This document shows positions 43,951-52,390 of a DNA stretch of 64,000 bases, piece by piece (the stretch's first letter is position 1; each line of letters begins with the position of its first letter). The translations under genes were made by a program, and so were the position numbers. Where the stretch lies: positions 1,674,001 to 1,738,000 of the forward strand of contig OZ245061.1 in NCBI GenBank assembly GCA_965224755.1, read 5' to 3'. This stretch comes from Hellea sp965224755 (GTDB lineage: Bacteria > Pseudomonadota > Alphaproteobacteria > Caulobacterales > Maricaulaceae). The notes beneath the pieces are model-generated. The model was not told the origin of the DNA and did no database searches. It saw only the letters and a program-made list of their open reading frames with translations.

Positions 43951-44496
43951 TTAGCTTTCTGCTTTGATTTTTTCGTGGAGCCAAGCGGCGTGGCGCGGGG
44001 CTTTTTTGGTTTTAGACCATTCTTCGAGCATATCCGGCGCGACGGAATGGAGCTGCGCTATCTGCTCTGGCGTATGAATATCTGCGACCAATTCGAGGCG
44101 GTGGCCATTCGGGTCAAAGAAATAGATCGACTTAAATATACCGTGATGGGTTGGCCCCAAAACATCAAGACCCGCCGCTTCGAGGCTGGATTTAGCGTCT
44201 AATAATTTATCAAGGCTCTCAACGCGTAAGGCAATATGCTGCACCCATTCCGGCGTGTTGGGGTCGCGGCCCATATCCGGCTGTTCGGGAAGTTCGAAAA
44301 AGGCCAGTACATTATTATTCCCGGCATCCATAAAGATATGCATATAGGGATCATAAGCCCCCGTGGACGGCACATGATCTTCGGCAATCGCTAATTGAAA
44401 ATCCATGCCCAGATGCCGCGCGTAAAACTCAACCGTCTCTTTGGCATCACGGCAGCGATAGGCGACATGATGAAAGCCGTTTGTCTGGATGCCCAT
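43951..44496 (-). CDS. VOC-family (glyoxalase/dioxygenase-like) protein in the tyrosine operon
   Basis: Vicinal-oxygen-chelate protein, 181 aa, with two beta-alpha-beta-beta-beta units. Metal-ligand candidates are His in NGFHHVAYRCRDA, His in EWVQHIALRVESL and Glu in NGHRLELVADI, so metal binding is likely. It is placed between hpd (1-bp gap) and fah in the tyrosine operon, in the position where homogentisate dioxygenase (hmgA, a cupin) would be expected but is not present. A ring-cleavage or detoxification role is possible but unproven. Confidence 0.85.
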   Translation of the reverse strand: MGIQTNGFHHVAYRCRDAKETVEFYARHLGMDFQLAIAEDHVPSTGAYDPYMHIFMDAGNNNVLAFFELPEQPDMGRDPNTPEWVQHIALRVESLDKLLDAKSSLEAAGLDVLGPTHHGIFKSIYFFDPNGHRLELVADIHTPEQIAQLHSVAPDMLEEWSKTKKAPRHAAWLHEKIKAES

Positions 44497-44497
44497 A

Positions 44498-45595
44498 TTA
44501 GGCTCTCGCTTTGGGATGCGGGACAGCGTCTAAGACGCCGCGCTCAATCTGGTCACGTTCGATGGATTTGAACAGCGCCTTGAAATTACCTTCGCCAAAA
44601 CCTTCATCGCCTTTGCGCTGGATGAATTCAAAGAAAACCGGGCCGATTTGCGGCTGCGCGAAAATCTGCAACAGCAAACGCGGATCATTATCTTCTGTGC
44701 TGCCATCGAGTAAAATACCGCGCATTTTTAGCGCGCCTGTATCTTCGCCGTGGCCCGGAAGGCGCTCGGATAACATGCTGTAATAAGTCTCCGGCGGGGC
44801 TGTCATCAATTCGACGCCGCCCGCGCGAAGCTTGTCCACACAAGCGTAAAGGTTATCACAAGACAGAGCGATATGCTGAATGCCCTCCCCGCGATGTTCC
44901 AGCAGATATTCTTCGATTTGGCCTTTGCCGTCTTCGCCTTCTTCGTTCAGCGGAATACGAATTTTACCGTCCGGCGCGCTTAAAGCCCGCGAGCGCAAGC
45001 CGGTATATTCGCCTTTAATGTCAAAAAAGCGGATTTCGCGAAAATTGAACAGACGCTCATAATATTCCGCCCAATAATCCATACGGCCCCGATACACATT
45101 ATGGGTCAAGTGATCGACGACGTTAAATCCAAAGCCAACAGGATGTTTGTCCACATCCTCGAAATATTCAAAGTCGATATCATAGATGGAAAGATTATCG
45201 CCATAACGGTCGATGAAATAAATCGTGCCGCCGCCAATGCCGCGTATCGCCGGAATGGAGAGTTCCATCGGGCCAACGTGTGTGTTGATTGTTTCCGCGC
45301 CCAGTTCAATAGCGCGCTCATAGGCCAGCTTGGCATCCTTAACCCGAAAGCCCATGCCGCAAGCGCTCGGGCCGTGTTCTTGGCAAAACCGCCCCGCTGG
45401 CGATTTGGCATCATAATTTGTGATAAGATTGATACCGCCCTGACGCCAAAGCTCGACATCCTTGGAGCGGTGACGGGCAATCTTAGTAAAGCCCATCGTT
45501 GTGAATGTCTTTTCCAGAAGTCCTTTTTCGGGGGCAGAAAATTCAATGAATTCAAATCCGTCCAGCCCCATCGGGTTTTCAAAAACGTCTTTCAT
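44498..45595 (-). CDS. hpd: 4-hydroxyphenylpyruvate dioxygenase
   Basis: Fe(II) enzyme that turns 4-hydroxyphenylpyruvate into homogentisate, 365 aa. Iron ligands are visible: His in NVVDHLTHNVYRG, His in GEGIQHIALSCDN and Glu in GPVFFEFIQRKGDEGFGEGN, with the usual C-terminal gate region. ATG 45595 is chosen because GGAG lies 6 bp upstream; the earlier ATGs at 45613 and 45610 have no such site. It is the first gene of a leftward operon, divergent from a MarR regulator with two palindromic operators between. Confidence 0.96.
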   Translation of the reverse strand: MKDVFENPMGLDGFEFIEFSAPEKGLLEKTFTTMGFTKIARHRSKDVELWRQGGINLITNYDAKSPAGRFCQEHGPSACGMGFRVKDAKLAYERAIELGAETINTHVGPMELSIPAIRGIGGGTIYFIDRYGDNLSIYDIDFEYFEDVDKHPVGFGFNVVDHLTHNVYRGRMDYWAEYYERLFNFREIRFFDIKGEYTGLRSRALSAPDGKIRIPLNEEGEDGKGQIEEYLLEHRGEGIQHIALSCDNLYACVDKLRAGGVELMTAPPETYYSMLSERLPGHGEDTGALKMRGILLDGSTEDNDPRLLLQIFAQPQIGPVFFEFIQRKGDEGFGEGNFKALFKSIERDQIERGVLDAVPHPKARA

Positions 45596-45622
45596 GCTGG
45601 GCTCCATCATCACATTTCATTG

Positions 45623-45636
45623 GTTGCGATAACAAC
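45623..45636. promoter_or_regulatory. MarR-type operator 1 (hpd side)
   Basis: GTTGCGATAACAAC, an inverted repeat with GTTG/CAAC arms, lies 28 bp before the hpd start. It shares the consensus GTTGC-R-ATA-R-CAAC with operator 2, 26 bp away (centre to centre), in the divergent intergenic region. Confidence 0.7.
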
Positions 45637-45648
45637 TAACTAATATTT

Positions 45649-45662
45649 GTTGCAATAGCAAC
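45649..45662. promoter_or_regulatory. MarR-type operator 2 (marR side)
   Basis: GTTGCAATAGCAAC, an inverted repeat (GTTGC/GCAAC arms), lies 22 bp before the MarR gene ATG. Together with operator 1 it suggests that the MarR protein controls both its own gene and the tyrosine operon. Confidence 0.72.
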
Positions 45663-45684
45663 TTATTTCTTGCAGTCTTACCGT

Positions 45685-46137
45685 ATGAGTAAGAAAAACC
45701 CGCCTCATATAGCATTAGACAGTTTTTGGCCCTATCAGGCCATTGTCCTCGCGGATCATGTCAGCCGTTACACATTAAGCGTGGTTCGGGTCGAAGCCGG
45801 ACTAAATCTAAGCCAGTGGCGCGTGCTGGCCGCTGTTGCAGACCGCCCCGGGCGTACAGCCGCCGAAGTCACGGCGGTCACGCCCATGGACAAAACCATC
45901 GTCAGCCGCGCAGTGACCTCACTGATAACAGCCGGACTGGTCAAGAAGACGCCAAATAGCTCTGATAAACGCCGCCACTCCCTGATGATGACGGCCTCCG
46001 GCACAATCATCTACAAAAAGATCGCCGCTCTTCTCAATGCGGCCATGGTCGAGTCTTTAAAAGATGGGACATCACCGGATGACTTTATCGCGACGCTGAA
46101 AGAATTCAGCACCAAAATGGCCCGAATATCACACTGA
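45685..46137 (+). CDS. MarR-family transcriptional regulator of tyrosine catabolism
   Basis: Winged-helix dimeric repressor, 150 aa. The HTH/wing region is clear: LNLSQWRVLAAVADRPGRTAAEV followed by VTPMDKTIVSRAVTSLITAGLV and SSDKRRHSLMMTASG. ATG 45685 starts the recognised sequence; the five preceding codons are unlikely. It is divergent from hpd with two matching GTTGC..GCAAC palindromes in the 89-bp gap. Control by homogentisate or 4-hydroxyphenylpyruvate is the natural guess. Confidence 0.92.
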   Translation: MSKKNPPHIALDSFWPYQAIVLADHVSRYTLSVVRVEAGLNLSQWRVLAAVADRPGRTAAEVTAVTPMDKTIVSRAVTSLITAGLVKKTPNSSDKRRHSLMMTASGTIIYKKIAALLNAAMVESLKDGTSPDDFIATLKEFSTKMARISH

Positions 46138-46218
46138 AATACTAGTCCACACCGGAAGGTTTACAGAGCCGCCGCACTGCTATACCCTCGTAATATTAAC
46201 ACGGGGGGCAAATACATC

Positions 46219-46722
46219 ATGTCATCAAAATCACTATTAAACCCAGCTATTATTGTTGCGGTCATTCTCTCTGTAAGCGCTTGCGGCGATAAAGAGAGCG
46301 CAAAGACACAGGCCGAGACGCCTATGGAGACTAGCGATAGTGCGTCGTCCAAAGTCGTTTTCATTAAAGCGCTTGAAGACAATACCCGCGAAAAAGGCGT
46401 AACTGATAAGTATAAAATTTGTCAGGAGAGCCAGCCCGGCTATGAAGACACGGTGATGTTTCTTTACAATAAAGAACTCGGGCAACTGAAATATGACAAA
46501 CAGAAAGAAGCCGAGGCAAAAGCCGCCGGCAAGGAATTTAAGAACACATGGAGCTTGGTAAGATCGGCGAAACTAGTCGACCAATGCCCAAGCGGAGCGG
46601 CAGGGCGCTGCGAAGTCTCCAACATCATTTCCTATTATTATACAGAGTCCCCCGTCATGACCGCGCATTTCAAAAAGGTCTGCGCGTATATGACTGCGAA
46701 CGTTTGGACGGAGAATCCGTAA
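46219..46722 (+). CDS. Putative lipoprotein of unknown function
   Basis: 167 aa with signal peptide and lipobox LSVSACGDKES. The mature part is hydrophilic, with four Cys (KICQES, VDQCPSG, GRCEVS, KVCAYM), which suggests disulfide bonds. No family is recognised. It is the first gene of a tight three-gene operon with a secreted HExxH protein (1-bp gap) and a secreted Cys-rich protein. It may tether or chaperone these at the outer membrane. Confidence 0.75.
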   Translation: MSSKSLLNPAIIVAVILSVSACGDKESAKTQAETPMETSDSASSKVVFIKALEDNTREKGVTDKYKICQESQPGYEDTVMFLYNKELGQLKYDKQKEAEAKAAGKEFKNTWSLVRSAKLVDQCPSGAAGRCEVSNIISYYYTESPVMTAHFKKVCAYMTANVWTENP

Positions 46723-46723
46723 A

Positions 46724-48238
46724 ATGCGTATCTATCTTGGCTTGGTTTTTATTTTTTTCGCAGTCGTTTTTACCGTGCCATTTGCGTTTGCGGGCCCAAC
46801 AACTTGGAAAATTAACGAATATAAAATTATTCAACAGGCTCCCGATGAGTCTCGTAACACAGAAGAGGCAGAAGCTACTCTCCAAGGAAAACGTAACCGC
46901 GGGGAAATACTCGATTTAGAGGAAATACCCGGCTTAACAGACGCCCAAATCAAAGAAGTTGAGCAATATTTTAAAGATGTAGGCGAGGAATACAAACGCC
47001 TAGGCTTCGCCGAGCCGCAAATAGATACCGTATCCGACGGTAAGTTTGAAATTTTTGTATATAATTATCCAGATGTAGTTAAAGGCAAAAGGAATGGCCC
47101 TGCTCGATACGGCCCCTTTTGCGGCGGTGATTCACTTTTTGATATCCAGTATACTACATATAAATCATTTATAAGGGTGGATTTGTCGCGCCTCTACGTT
47201 AATGGCACCATTAATCCAAAAAGGTTTGACGATATAGCCCATGAAATGTTTCATGCCATACAAGCTGGCTACCCTCTTTTTGTTCAAGATGTCGAAACCG
47301 ACTGCACTTTAGGGGGGTGGATCAAAGAAGGAACTGCGGAAGCAATCGGAGCTGACATCGCCCGAACACTGAAAAAAATAAAAATAAATAAAATTAAACT
47401 AGGCCCTCGTGATTACTCAAAACCGCTTTGGGTGGAGAAGGCAACGGGCAACACTAAAAACCGTGCTTATTGGACGTCATCACTTTGGCGCTACATTGGC
47501 GAATATATCAGCAATGGGAAAAGTTATCCGCCATCAACCCAAGGCAAGCACGCTGATTACAGATATTTGCAAGATTTCTTTAAAAAGAAGATCGATACAC
47601 CAAATGAGGCAAATGAATTGCAGTGGCTTGATCAGAATCTTGATGAAAACTTAGATATTAATCTCGCCTCTCTCTATTCGAATTTCGTTACCACTCTTGC
47701 GCATTATGTTCCGGACAGACATAAAGATGAAATTGAAGATAGCGTGCGAAAATATCACAGCAAAATATTTCAAGGGTGCAAAAAAGTCAATTTAACGACG
47801 TTTGACACTTCAAAATTTATTCAATTAGATTTCAAAACAGTTACGGCGAGATGTATAGAAGTTACGATCATAACCAGCAAGCCCAATGCGGCCGATCAAA
47901 TATCGGAAAACCTTATTGCCGCTGATATAATATTAGGCGTTAGCTCAAGTGCATCAAGCGGCAGTTCTGACTTACGAAGTTCGTTACAATGGGCAGGTTG
48001 GAAAGATAGTTTCGACGAGATCGAGATGGTACATTCCAGAAATGGCGCAGGTAAGCTTGGCCAAAATAGCGAGGAGAGCGACACCATTAGCTGGGCTTTC
48101 ACAAATGTAGTAACCAATGAGCCCGCTATTTTTGTTATCTCCAATATTGCCAATAAAGTTAATAATACAGCGCATAAGGCTGACATAACTATGGAAATAT
48201 CACTCGCAAAAAATACCGGGAGTTGGATAGAAAACTAA
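46724..48238 (+). CDS. Secreted HExxH putative zinc metallopeptidase (gluzincin-like)
   Basis: Exported 504 aa protein with signal peptide FIFFAVVFTVPFAFAG. The zinc motif is in FDDIAHEMFHAIQAGYP, and about 28 residues later WIKEGTAEAIGADIA supplies the E-G-x-A-E third ligand typical of gluzincins/peptidase MA-like enzymes. A Cys-containing insertion (GPFCGGDSLF) lies before it. The C-terminal 180 residues are beta-rich and may be a binding domain. Base composition is AT-rich (for example the AAAAATAAAAATAAATAAAA region near 47.38 kb) compared with its neighbours, suggesting acquisition by transfer. The stop overlaps the next ATG as TAATG. The substrate is unknown. Confidence 0.78.
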   Translation: MRIYLGLVFIFFAVVFTVPFAFAGPTTWKINEYKIIQQAPDESRNTEEAEATLQGKRNRGEILDLEEIPGLTDAQIKEVEQYFKDVGEEYKRLGFAEPQIDTVSDGKFEIFVYNYPDVVKGKRNGPARYGPFCGGDSLFDIQYTTYKSFIRVDLSRLYVNGTINPKRFDDIAHEMFHAIQAGYPLFVQDVETDCTLGGWIKEGTAEAIGADIARTLKKIKINKIKLGPRDYSKPLWVEKATGNTKNRAYWTSSLWRYIGEYISNGKSYPPSTQGKHADYRYLQDFFKKKIDTPNEANELQWLDQNLDENLDINLASLYSNFVTTLAHYVPDRHKDEIEDSVRKYHSKIFQGCKKVNLTTFDTSKFIQLDFKTVTARCIEVTIITSKPNAADQISENLIAADIILGVSSSASSGSSDLRSSLQWAGWKDSFDEIEMVHSRNGAGKLGQNSEESDTISWAFTNVVTNEPAIFVISNIANKVNNTAHKADITMEISLAKNTGSWIEN

Positions 48239-49560
48239 TGGAATTTTTTAACAAAACATACAAATTACAAAACGTCATGGTTTTACTTACGGCGCTCATC
48301 TCCATGCTGGCCTTGCCAACGCTAGCTATTGCCGGCCCTTTTAGTAACCATTCAAAAGCAGCAGGGCATGTTGAACGCAATCCGGATAGAAAAAAAAGTG
48401 AGGGATGTGATTATTACCATTGCGGCCCTACGACAGTTATCCTGTTATCACCTATTTCGTTGCCGTTAGGAATGGGCTCGGCCCTAAATTCTGGCACAGG
48501 GGAAATGGATTTTATAGATGGAAATTATAGAACGGGACAAAACGGTTCTTTAAGGAACGCTAAAGAATTTGAAAAAACGAGTCAATTAGGCCTTATGGCT
48601 TATGTTGATGCTTATATGAAGGAGGCGGCCAGTTCTAACGAAATCGCTCAAATTGAGATCACAATTCCCATGATTGACTATGGTTTTACAGGAAGCTTTC
48701 AAAATATACGCATCGAAATGAACACGATTGATGATAGAAACTTCAGGAGTGTAATTTTAAATACTCAAACCGGGGAACATGCTAGTTTTACCGGGTCTGT
48801 AAATATTGAACATTACAGCCCATTTGCGTTGAAGGGCTCCTATTCTGGCTCGCTGAACATATATGAAGCCATTCGTCCCATGCCGCCGCCTGGTCGTCCA
48901 TTATTGCGATTGGCCAGTTCCGGTGCTCTCAAAGGCCAATTTAATATATTAAGTCCAGTGAATGGTGATGAGCGCATTATCAATGATGATCAAGCCAGCC
49001 TTGTTGACCCGATGAGAAATGACATAAAACAAATGGCCGCTCAGTATGGCCTTGATATTGATGTTGACGAGATGTTTGACAGGGTAGACGCTAATATCCA
49101 AAGACGCAGTAATAGACGTTCTAATATTTCGGGCGGAGGTTCAGGCGGCGGGAGCGCATATGAGGGATGTAATTGCAGTTGTAATTTCACTCAAAGCGCC
49201 AATGCTAAATGCAAAACCGTATGCCGCCCCGTATTTGATGTCTGCATGGGCGAAAGATATACACCCCTACAAACGCCTATGGATAATTTAGCGACGCCAA
49301 AAGGCTCTCAGCGTCCAATATTTTTACTTAAGGACGGTGAAAAGTTCATGAATATTGACCAAGACGTACTTGATAACTATCATGATGATACGTTTGAAAT
49401 ACCCAGTGATTTGCGTAGTAAATTCATTGCCGCGCTTGAAAAGAAAGTTCCCGGCGCAGACTTCGCCTCCTTTAGAGAAAATGTGCTCAAAGCTTTCGAC
49501 GAAGAGCCCACTGAAAAAGGCAAAATGTTTATGTTTATTACTATGGGCGGGGAAGAGTAA
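48238..49560 (+). CDS. Secreted protein with Gly-rich linker and Cys-rich cluster
   Basis: 440 aa from ATG 48238, which overlaps the protease stop (TAATG). Signal peptide VMVLLTALISMLALPTLAIAG. The central part is beta-rich with Ser/Thr/Asn (FTGSFQNIRIEMNTID; SFTGSVNIEHYSP). A linker GGGSGGGSAYEG is followed by a cluster of seven Cys (CNCSCNF, AKCKTVC, FDVCMGE), then a charged C-terminus of about 100 residues. No family is recognised. Physical coupling to the secreted protease-like gene suggests that it is its substrate, inhibitor or partner. Confidence 0.72.
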   Translation: MEFFNKTYKLQNVMVLLTALISMLALPTLAIAGPFSNHSKAAGHVERNPDRKKSEGCDYYHCGPTTVILLSPISLPLGMGSALNSGTGEMDFIDGNYRTGQNGSLRNAKEFEKTSQLGLMAYVDAYMKEAASSNEIAQIEITIPMIDYGFTGSFQNIRIEMNTIDDRNFRSVILNTQTGEHASFTGSVNIEHYSPFALKGSYSGSLNIYEAIRPMPPPGRPLLRLASSGALKGQFNILSPVNGDERIINDDQASLVDPMRNDIKQMAAQYGLDIDVDEMFDRVDANIQRRSNRRSNISGGGSGGGSAYEGCNCSCNFTQSANAKCKTVCRPVFDVCMGERYTPLQTPMDNLATPKGSQRPIFLLKDGEKFMNIDQDVLDNYHDDTFEIPSDLRSKFIAALEKKVPGADFASFRENVLKAFDEEPTEKGKMFMFITMGGEE

Positions 49561-49621
49561 GCACTGTCATTTCACGCAAGCGTGATTTCATCTTGGCCCG
49601 GCGCTCTGCCATTACCGTCTT

Positions 49622-50062
49622 ATGAAATTTGATTTAAAATCGGCCTTCGTAGCCAGCGCTATTATCTTCGCCTTGAGCGGCTCTGCAAATGTTCTGGCCC
49701 AAAATACCATCGTGCCGGCCGTATTAACAGCGGATACAAGCCCTGCCCCCTTCGTCAAGAAGCGCTATAATATCAAAGGCACATGGGACATTATCGAGAG
49801 TGATGGCCAAAAGATCATTCGCTTTAACGAAGATTTCAAAACCAAAGGCGGGCCGGATTTGAAAGTCTATCTGTCCTCCCAATCAATAACAGAGCTCAGT
49901 AGTGAAAACGTCTCGGCGACATCGCTTAAGCTCAGTGTTTTAAAGTCCAATAAGGGCCGTCAAAGCTATATCATTCCGCCGGATGTGAATTTGTCGGATT
50001 ATAAAAGCGTTCTCATTCACTGCGAAGCCTTCTCCGTACTCTGGGGCGGGTTTGACCTTTAG
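49622..50062 (+). CDS. DM13-domain exported protein
   Basis: 146 aa with signal peptide ending ALSGSANVLAQ. The DM13 domain covers about residues 48-146: YNIKGTWDIIE, RFNEDFKTKGGPDLKVYLS, SLKLSVLKSNKGRQSYIIP, and a conserved single Cys in VLIHCEAFSVLWGGF. DM13 proteins are thought to take part in redox or electron transfer at the cell surface. It lies downstream of the secreted trio but 61 bp away, with more typical base composition, and may be independent. Confidence 0.85.
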   Translation: MKFDLKSAFVASAIIFALSGSANVLAQNTIVPAVLTADTSPAPFVKKRYNIKGTWDIIESDGQKIIRFNEDFKTKGGPDLKVYLSSQSITELSSENVSATSLKLSVLKSNKGRQSYIIPPDVNLSDYKSVLIHCEAFSVLWGGFDL

Positions 50063-50140
50063 ATCGTCGATTTTCCGCCAGGAATTTCGACCCGTCGATT
50101 TTCCGTAGAGATTTCGGCAATGCTCTGCTAAACCGCCATT

Positions 50141-50944
50141 ATGATTGGCCTTAAAAATCTCATCTCGCATCGTTTTCGCGGCTTTTCGCCTTTTGAAAAT
50201 ACGATAGACGGCCTTATCGCCGCGCTTGATTTTGGTGTTTTAAATCTGGAATTTGATATCCGCGTGGCCCGCTGCGGTACGCCGATGATCTATCACGATG
50301 CTTCTGCGCCGGATGGGATGGGCCGCCCTCGCCGCCTCTGTGAAAACATGGCCGAGGGTTACCCTGACCTTGGCGGTGTCTTTGCCCATATGCCCACCGC
50401 CGAAGCCTTGTTTATGGCCGCCGGGCAACATGGCAATAAAGAGGCCCGTTTTCTGATTGATATCAAAGATGCCGGATTTGAGACCGAAATCCATGCCCTC
50501 GTGCAGATGAGCGGCTTGGCTGGCCGCGTTGTCTATGTCTCGTGGCTACCCGAAGCGCTTTACGCGATGCACGATATCGACCCCAAGGCTGAGTTTTGCC
50601 TCAGCCATGTCTGCCAGAAACCCGGCGCCAATATGCGATCCGGGCACAGAGTATTCAAAGCCAAAATGGGCCACATCAAGCGCCCAAAGCGCAAAATGGT
50701 ACACGGCGAAACCTCGGGCTGGTTCGTCGACGGGCCTCTGCGCGGTGATTTACGCGACATCGTAACATCGGTTTGCGTCCCGGAGAGCATGGTCTCCCGC
50801 GCATTGGTGGATGATTATCACAAGGACGGGATTGAAGTCAGCACCTTCAGCTATATTGATTGGGAACATATAAAGCGGCACAAAGAGCGCTTTAATATTG
50901 ATCTCTATTTCATTGATAATAAACAAGTTTTTGATGAATTATGA
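50141..50944 (+). CDS. Glycerophosphodiester phosphodiesterase family protein
   Basis: GDPD-type TIM barrel, 267 aa, that releases glycerol-3-phosphate from phospholipid headgroups. Catalytic and metal motifs are recognisable though divergent: HRFRGFSPFENTIDG (HRG-x-x-x-ENT), NLEFDIRVARCGTPMIYHDAS (E-x-D and HD) and FLIDIKDAG. No signal peptide, so it is probably cytosolic. The C-terminal part (VVYVSWLPEAL, FIDNKQVFDEL) is weakly conserved, so substrate preference is uncertain. Confidence 0.85.
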   Translation: MIGLKNLISHRFRGFSPFENTIDGLIAALDFGVLNLEFDIRVARCGTPMIYHDASAPDGMGRPRRLCENMAEGYPDLGGVFAHMPTAEALFMAAGQHGNKEARFLIDIKDAGFETEIHALVQMSGLAGRVVYVSWLPEALYAMHDIDPKAEFCLSHVCQKPGANMRSGHRVFKAKMGHIKRPKRKMVHGETSGWFVDGPLRGDLRDIVTSVCVPESMVSRALVDDYHKDGIEVSTFSYIDWEHIKRHKERFNIDLYFIDNKQVFDEL

Positions 50945-50950
50945 TAACCT

Positions 50951-51051
50951 GTTCCCAGAATTCGCATTAGCGAATATCCGGGATCTCCTGCATCACTCTC
51001 CGCGCTCAAACGATGGGGGTCCCGGATATTACCTACGGCAATTCCGGGAAC
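50951..51051. repeat. 101-bp palindromic intergenic repeat (copy 2)
   Basis: Outer arms GTTCCC-A-GAATT/AATTCCGGGAAC and inner arms (AATATCCGGGATC/GGTCCCGGATATT; TTCGCATTAGCGAA) give a multi-armed palindrome. It lies between the convergent GDPD and yacG genes. Same size and plan as 24417-24517 and 51262-51366. Confidence 0.75.
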
Positions 51052-51052
51052 A

Positions 51053-51247
51053 CTAATCTTTGAAGGTCACATCTGCATCTGGATTGGAATCATTGGCCGG
51101 GATCGTCGCCTCGCCGTCTTGCCCCGGAATAACGTAACCGCCTTTTAGCCAACGCCCGAGATCGATATCGGCGCAGCGTTTGGAGCAGAACGGTTTTATG
51201 GCCTCATTAGGCGGTTTCTTACATATCGGGCATTTGTCTTTCATCAT
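51053..51247 (-). CDS. yacG: YacG-family zinc protein (DNA gyrase inhibitor type)
   Basis: 64 aa with the YacG zinc knuckle: CPICKKPPNEAIKPFCSKRCADIDLGRWL. In E. coli YacG binds and inhibits gyrase. ATG 51247 or 51244 gives the usual length; the open frame further up runs into a palindromic repeat. It is at the end of the murA-to-yacG operon, a conserved alphaproteobacterial position after RNase G and maf. Confidence 0.92.
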   Translation of the reverse strand: MMKDKCPICKKPPNEAIKPFCSKRCADIDLGRWLKGGYVIPGQDGEATIPANDSNPDADVTFKD

Positions 51248-51261
51248 CTTCTTTCTTACTT

Positions 51262-51366
51262 TGTCATTCCGGGGCCGCAAAGCGGAACCCGGAAGTTCGA
51301 TGTATCGTAGTACGGTTTTAGCCTCTCGACCTTCCGGGTTCTGGCCTCGCCAGCCCCGGAATGACA
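51262..51366. repeat. 105-bp palindromic intergenic repeat (copy 3)
   Basis: Outer arms TGTCATTCCGGGGC/GCCCCGGAATGACA enclose inner hairpins (CCGCAAAGCGG; AACCCGGAAG/CTTCCGGGTT). It sits between the RNase G-like gene and yacG within one operon, so it would be transcribed and could set differential mRNA stability. Confidence 0.78.
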
Positions 51367-51373
51367 GAAATGT

Positions 51374-52390
51374 TCATCTATCCGCCGTAATACTTGGCGT
51401 TCCGCCGGCTACAATTTCAAATCTTGCGCCTAATCGTTCCGTCAGCGGCGCTTTCCAATCTATGTGCTCCGCTTCGAGCCAGTTCATGACGTGGTGTCTT
51501 ACGGTCATTGTCAGTTTGGCACCCGGATTGGCGCGTCCTTCGCGTTCTAATTGGCGCAGGCTTCGCAAAGCTAATGTCTCTACCGTTGGGCTTCCGATGC
51601 GGTTATTCAAAATCTCGTCCAGCGATAATTCCGGCTTATAGCGCGTGAGTTCGAGGCAGCCAAAGCGCGATAATGGCGCGAGTTTGACATTATTGGGATC
51701 ATCGGCAAAAGCCCGTTCGGCAGCTTTGAATACCGTGTTACGCTGGCGCGGTTGGCGCAGATTGGGCAGGTCTATCACGATAAGCCCGCCCAAACCCCGC
51801 AGGCGCAGTTCATGGGCAATCATCGGCAAGGCCGCCATACAGACATCAAAACTACTGACTGCCGTGCCTTTATCGACATCAATCGCGACCAGCGCCCGTG
51901 TACGCTCAATGCTAATCGTGCCGCCGCCTTTGATAGCGAGTTCGGTTTCCGTAGCCTCGCCAATAACAGAGACCGTAGCCTCGGCAAACTCAATCCCGTC
52001 AAAACGCTTAGTGATAAAGGCCTTGAGGTCATCGCCGGAAATCTTTGCCGGCTTATCAGCTTTTGATAGGGCCTTGAATTTCAGCACCGGCCCTTTGCCT
52101 ATTTCAGTGGCTTTGGAGACTTCAAACTCTGCTATTTGCCCTTCAGTGAAACGCGGCGCATTAGCGGCATTTGTGAACTTAAACAGACCCTGCGTCTCTG
52201 TGCCTATATCAATGAAAGCTCCGCCCAAGGATTGATCTATCTTGGTCACGCGCCCGGCAAAGATATCGCCTTGGCGCGGTTTATCTGCATCTGTCCAGCG
52301 CCTGACATAAAGCTCCACCAGCTTACGTCCTTCATAGACAGCGGCGCGGGTTTCGCCGATGCAGTCTTCTATCACGCATCTTCGTTTCAT
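51374..52390 (-). CDS. Ribonuclease E/G family protein (RNase G-like)
   Basis: RNA endonuclease of the RNase E/G family, 338 aa, short like alphaproteobacterial RNase G paralogues. N-terminal S1-type region GDIFAGRVTKIDQSLGGAFIDIG; catalytic-domain segments TISIERTRALVAIDVDKG, GLGGLIVIDLPNLRQP and CLELTRYKPELSLDEIL. The catalytic Asp in VAIDVD and the Asp in VIDLPN are visible. A zinc-link CPxC is not seen. ATG 52390 overlaps maf by 4 bp (ATGA); the longer frame is maf read out of phase. Role: rRNA/mRNA maturation, by family. Confidence 0.85.
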   Translation of the reverse strand: MKRRCVIEDCIGETRAAVYEGRKLVELYVRRWTDADKPRQGDIFAGRVTKIDQSLGGAFIDIGTETQGLFKFTNAANAPRFTEGQIAEFEVSKATEIGKGPVLKFKALSKADKPAKISGDDLKAFITKRFDGIEFAEATVSVIGEATETELAIKGGGTISIERTRALVAIDVDKGTAVSSFDVCMAALPMIAHELRLRGLGGLIVIDLPNLRQPRQRNTVFKAAERAFADDPNNVKLAPLSRFGCLELTRYKPELSLDEILNNRIGSPTVETLALRSLRQLEREGRANPGAKLTMTVRHHVMNWLEAEHIDWKAPLTERLGARFEIVAGGTPSITADR

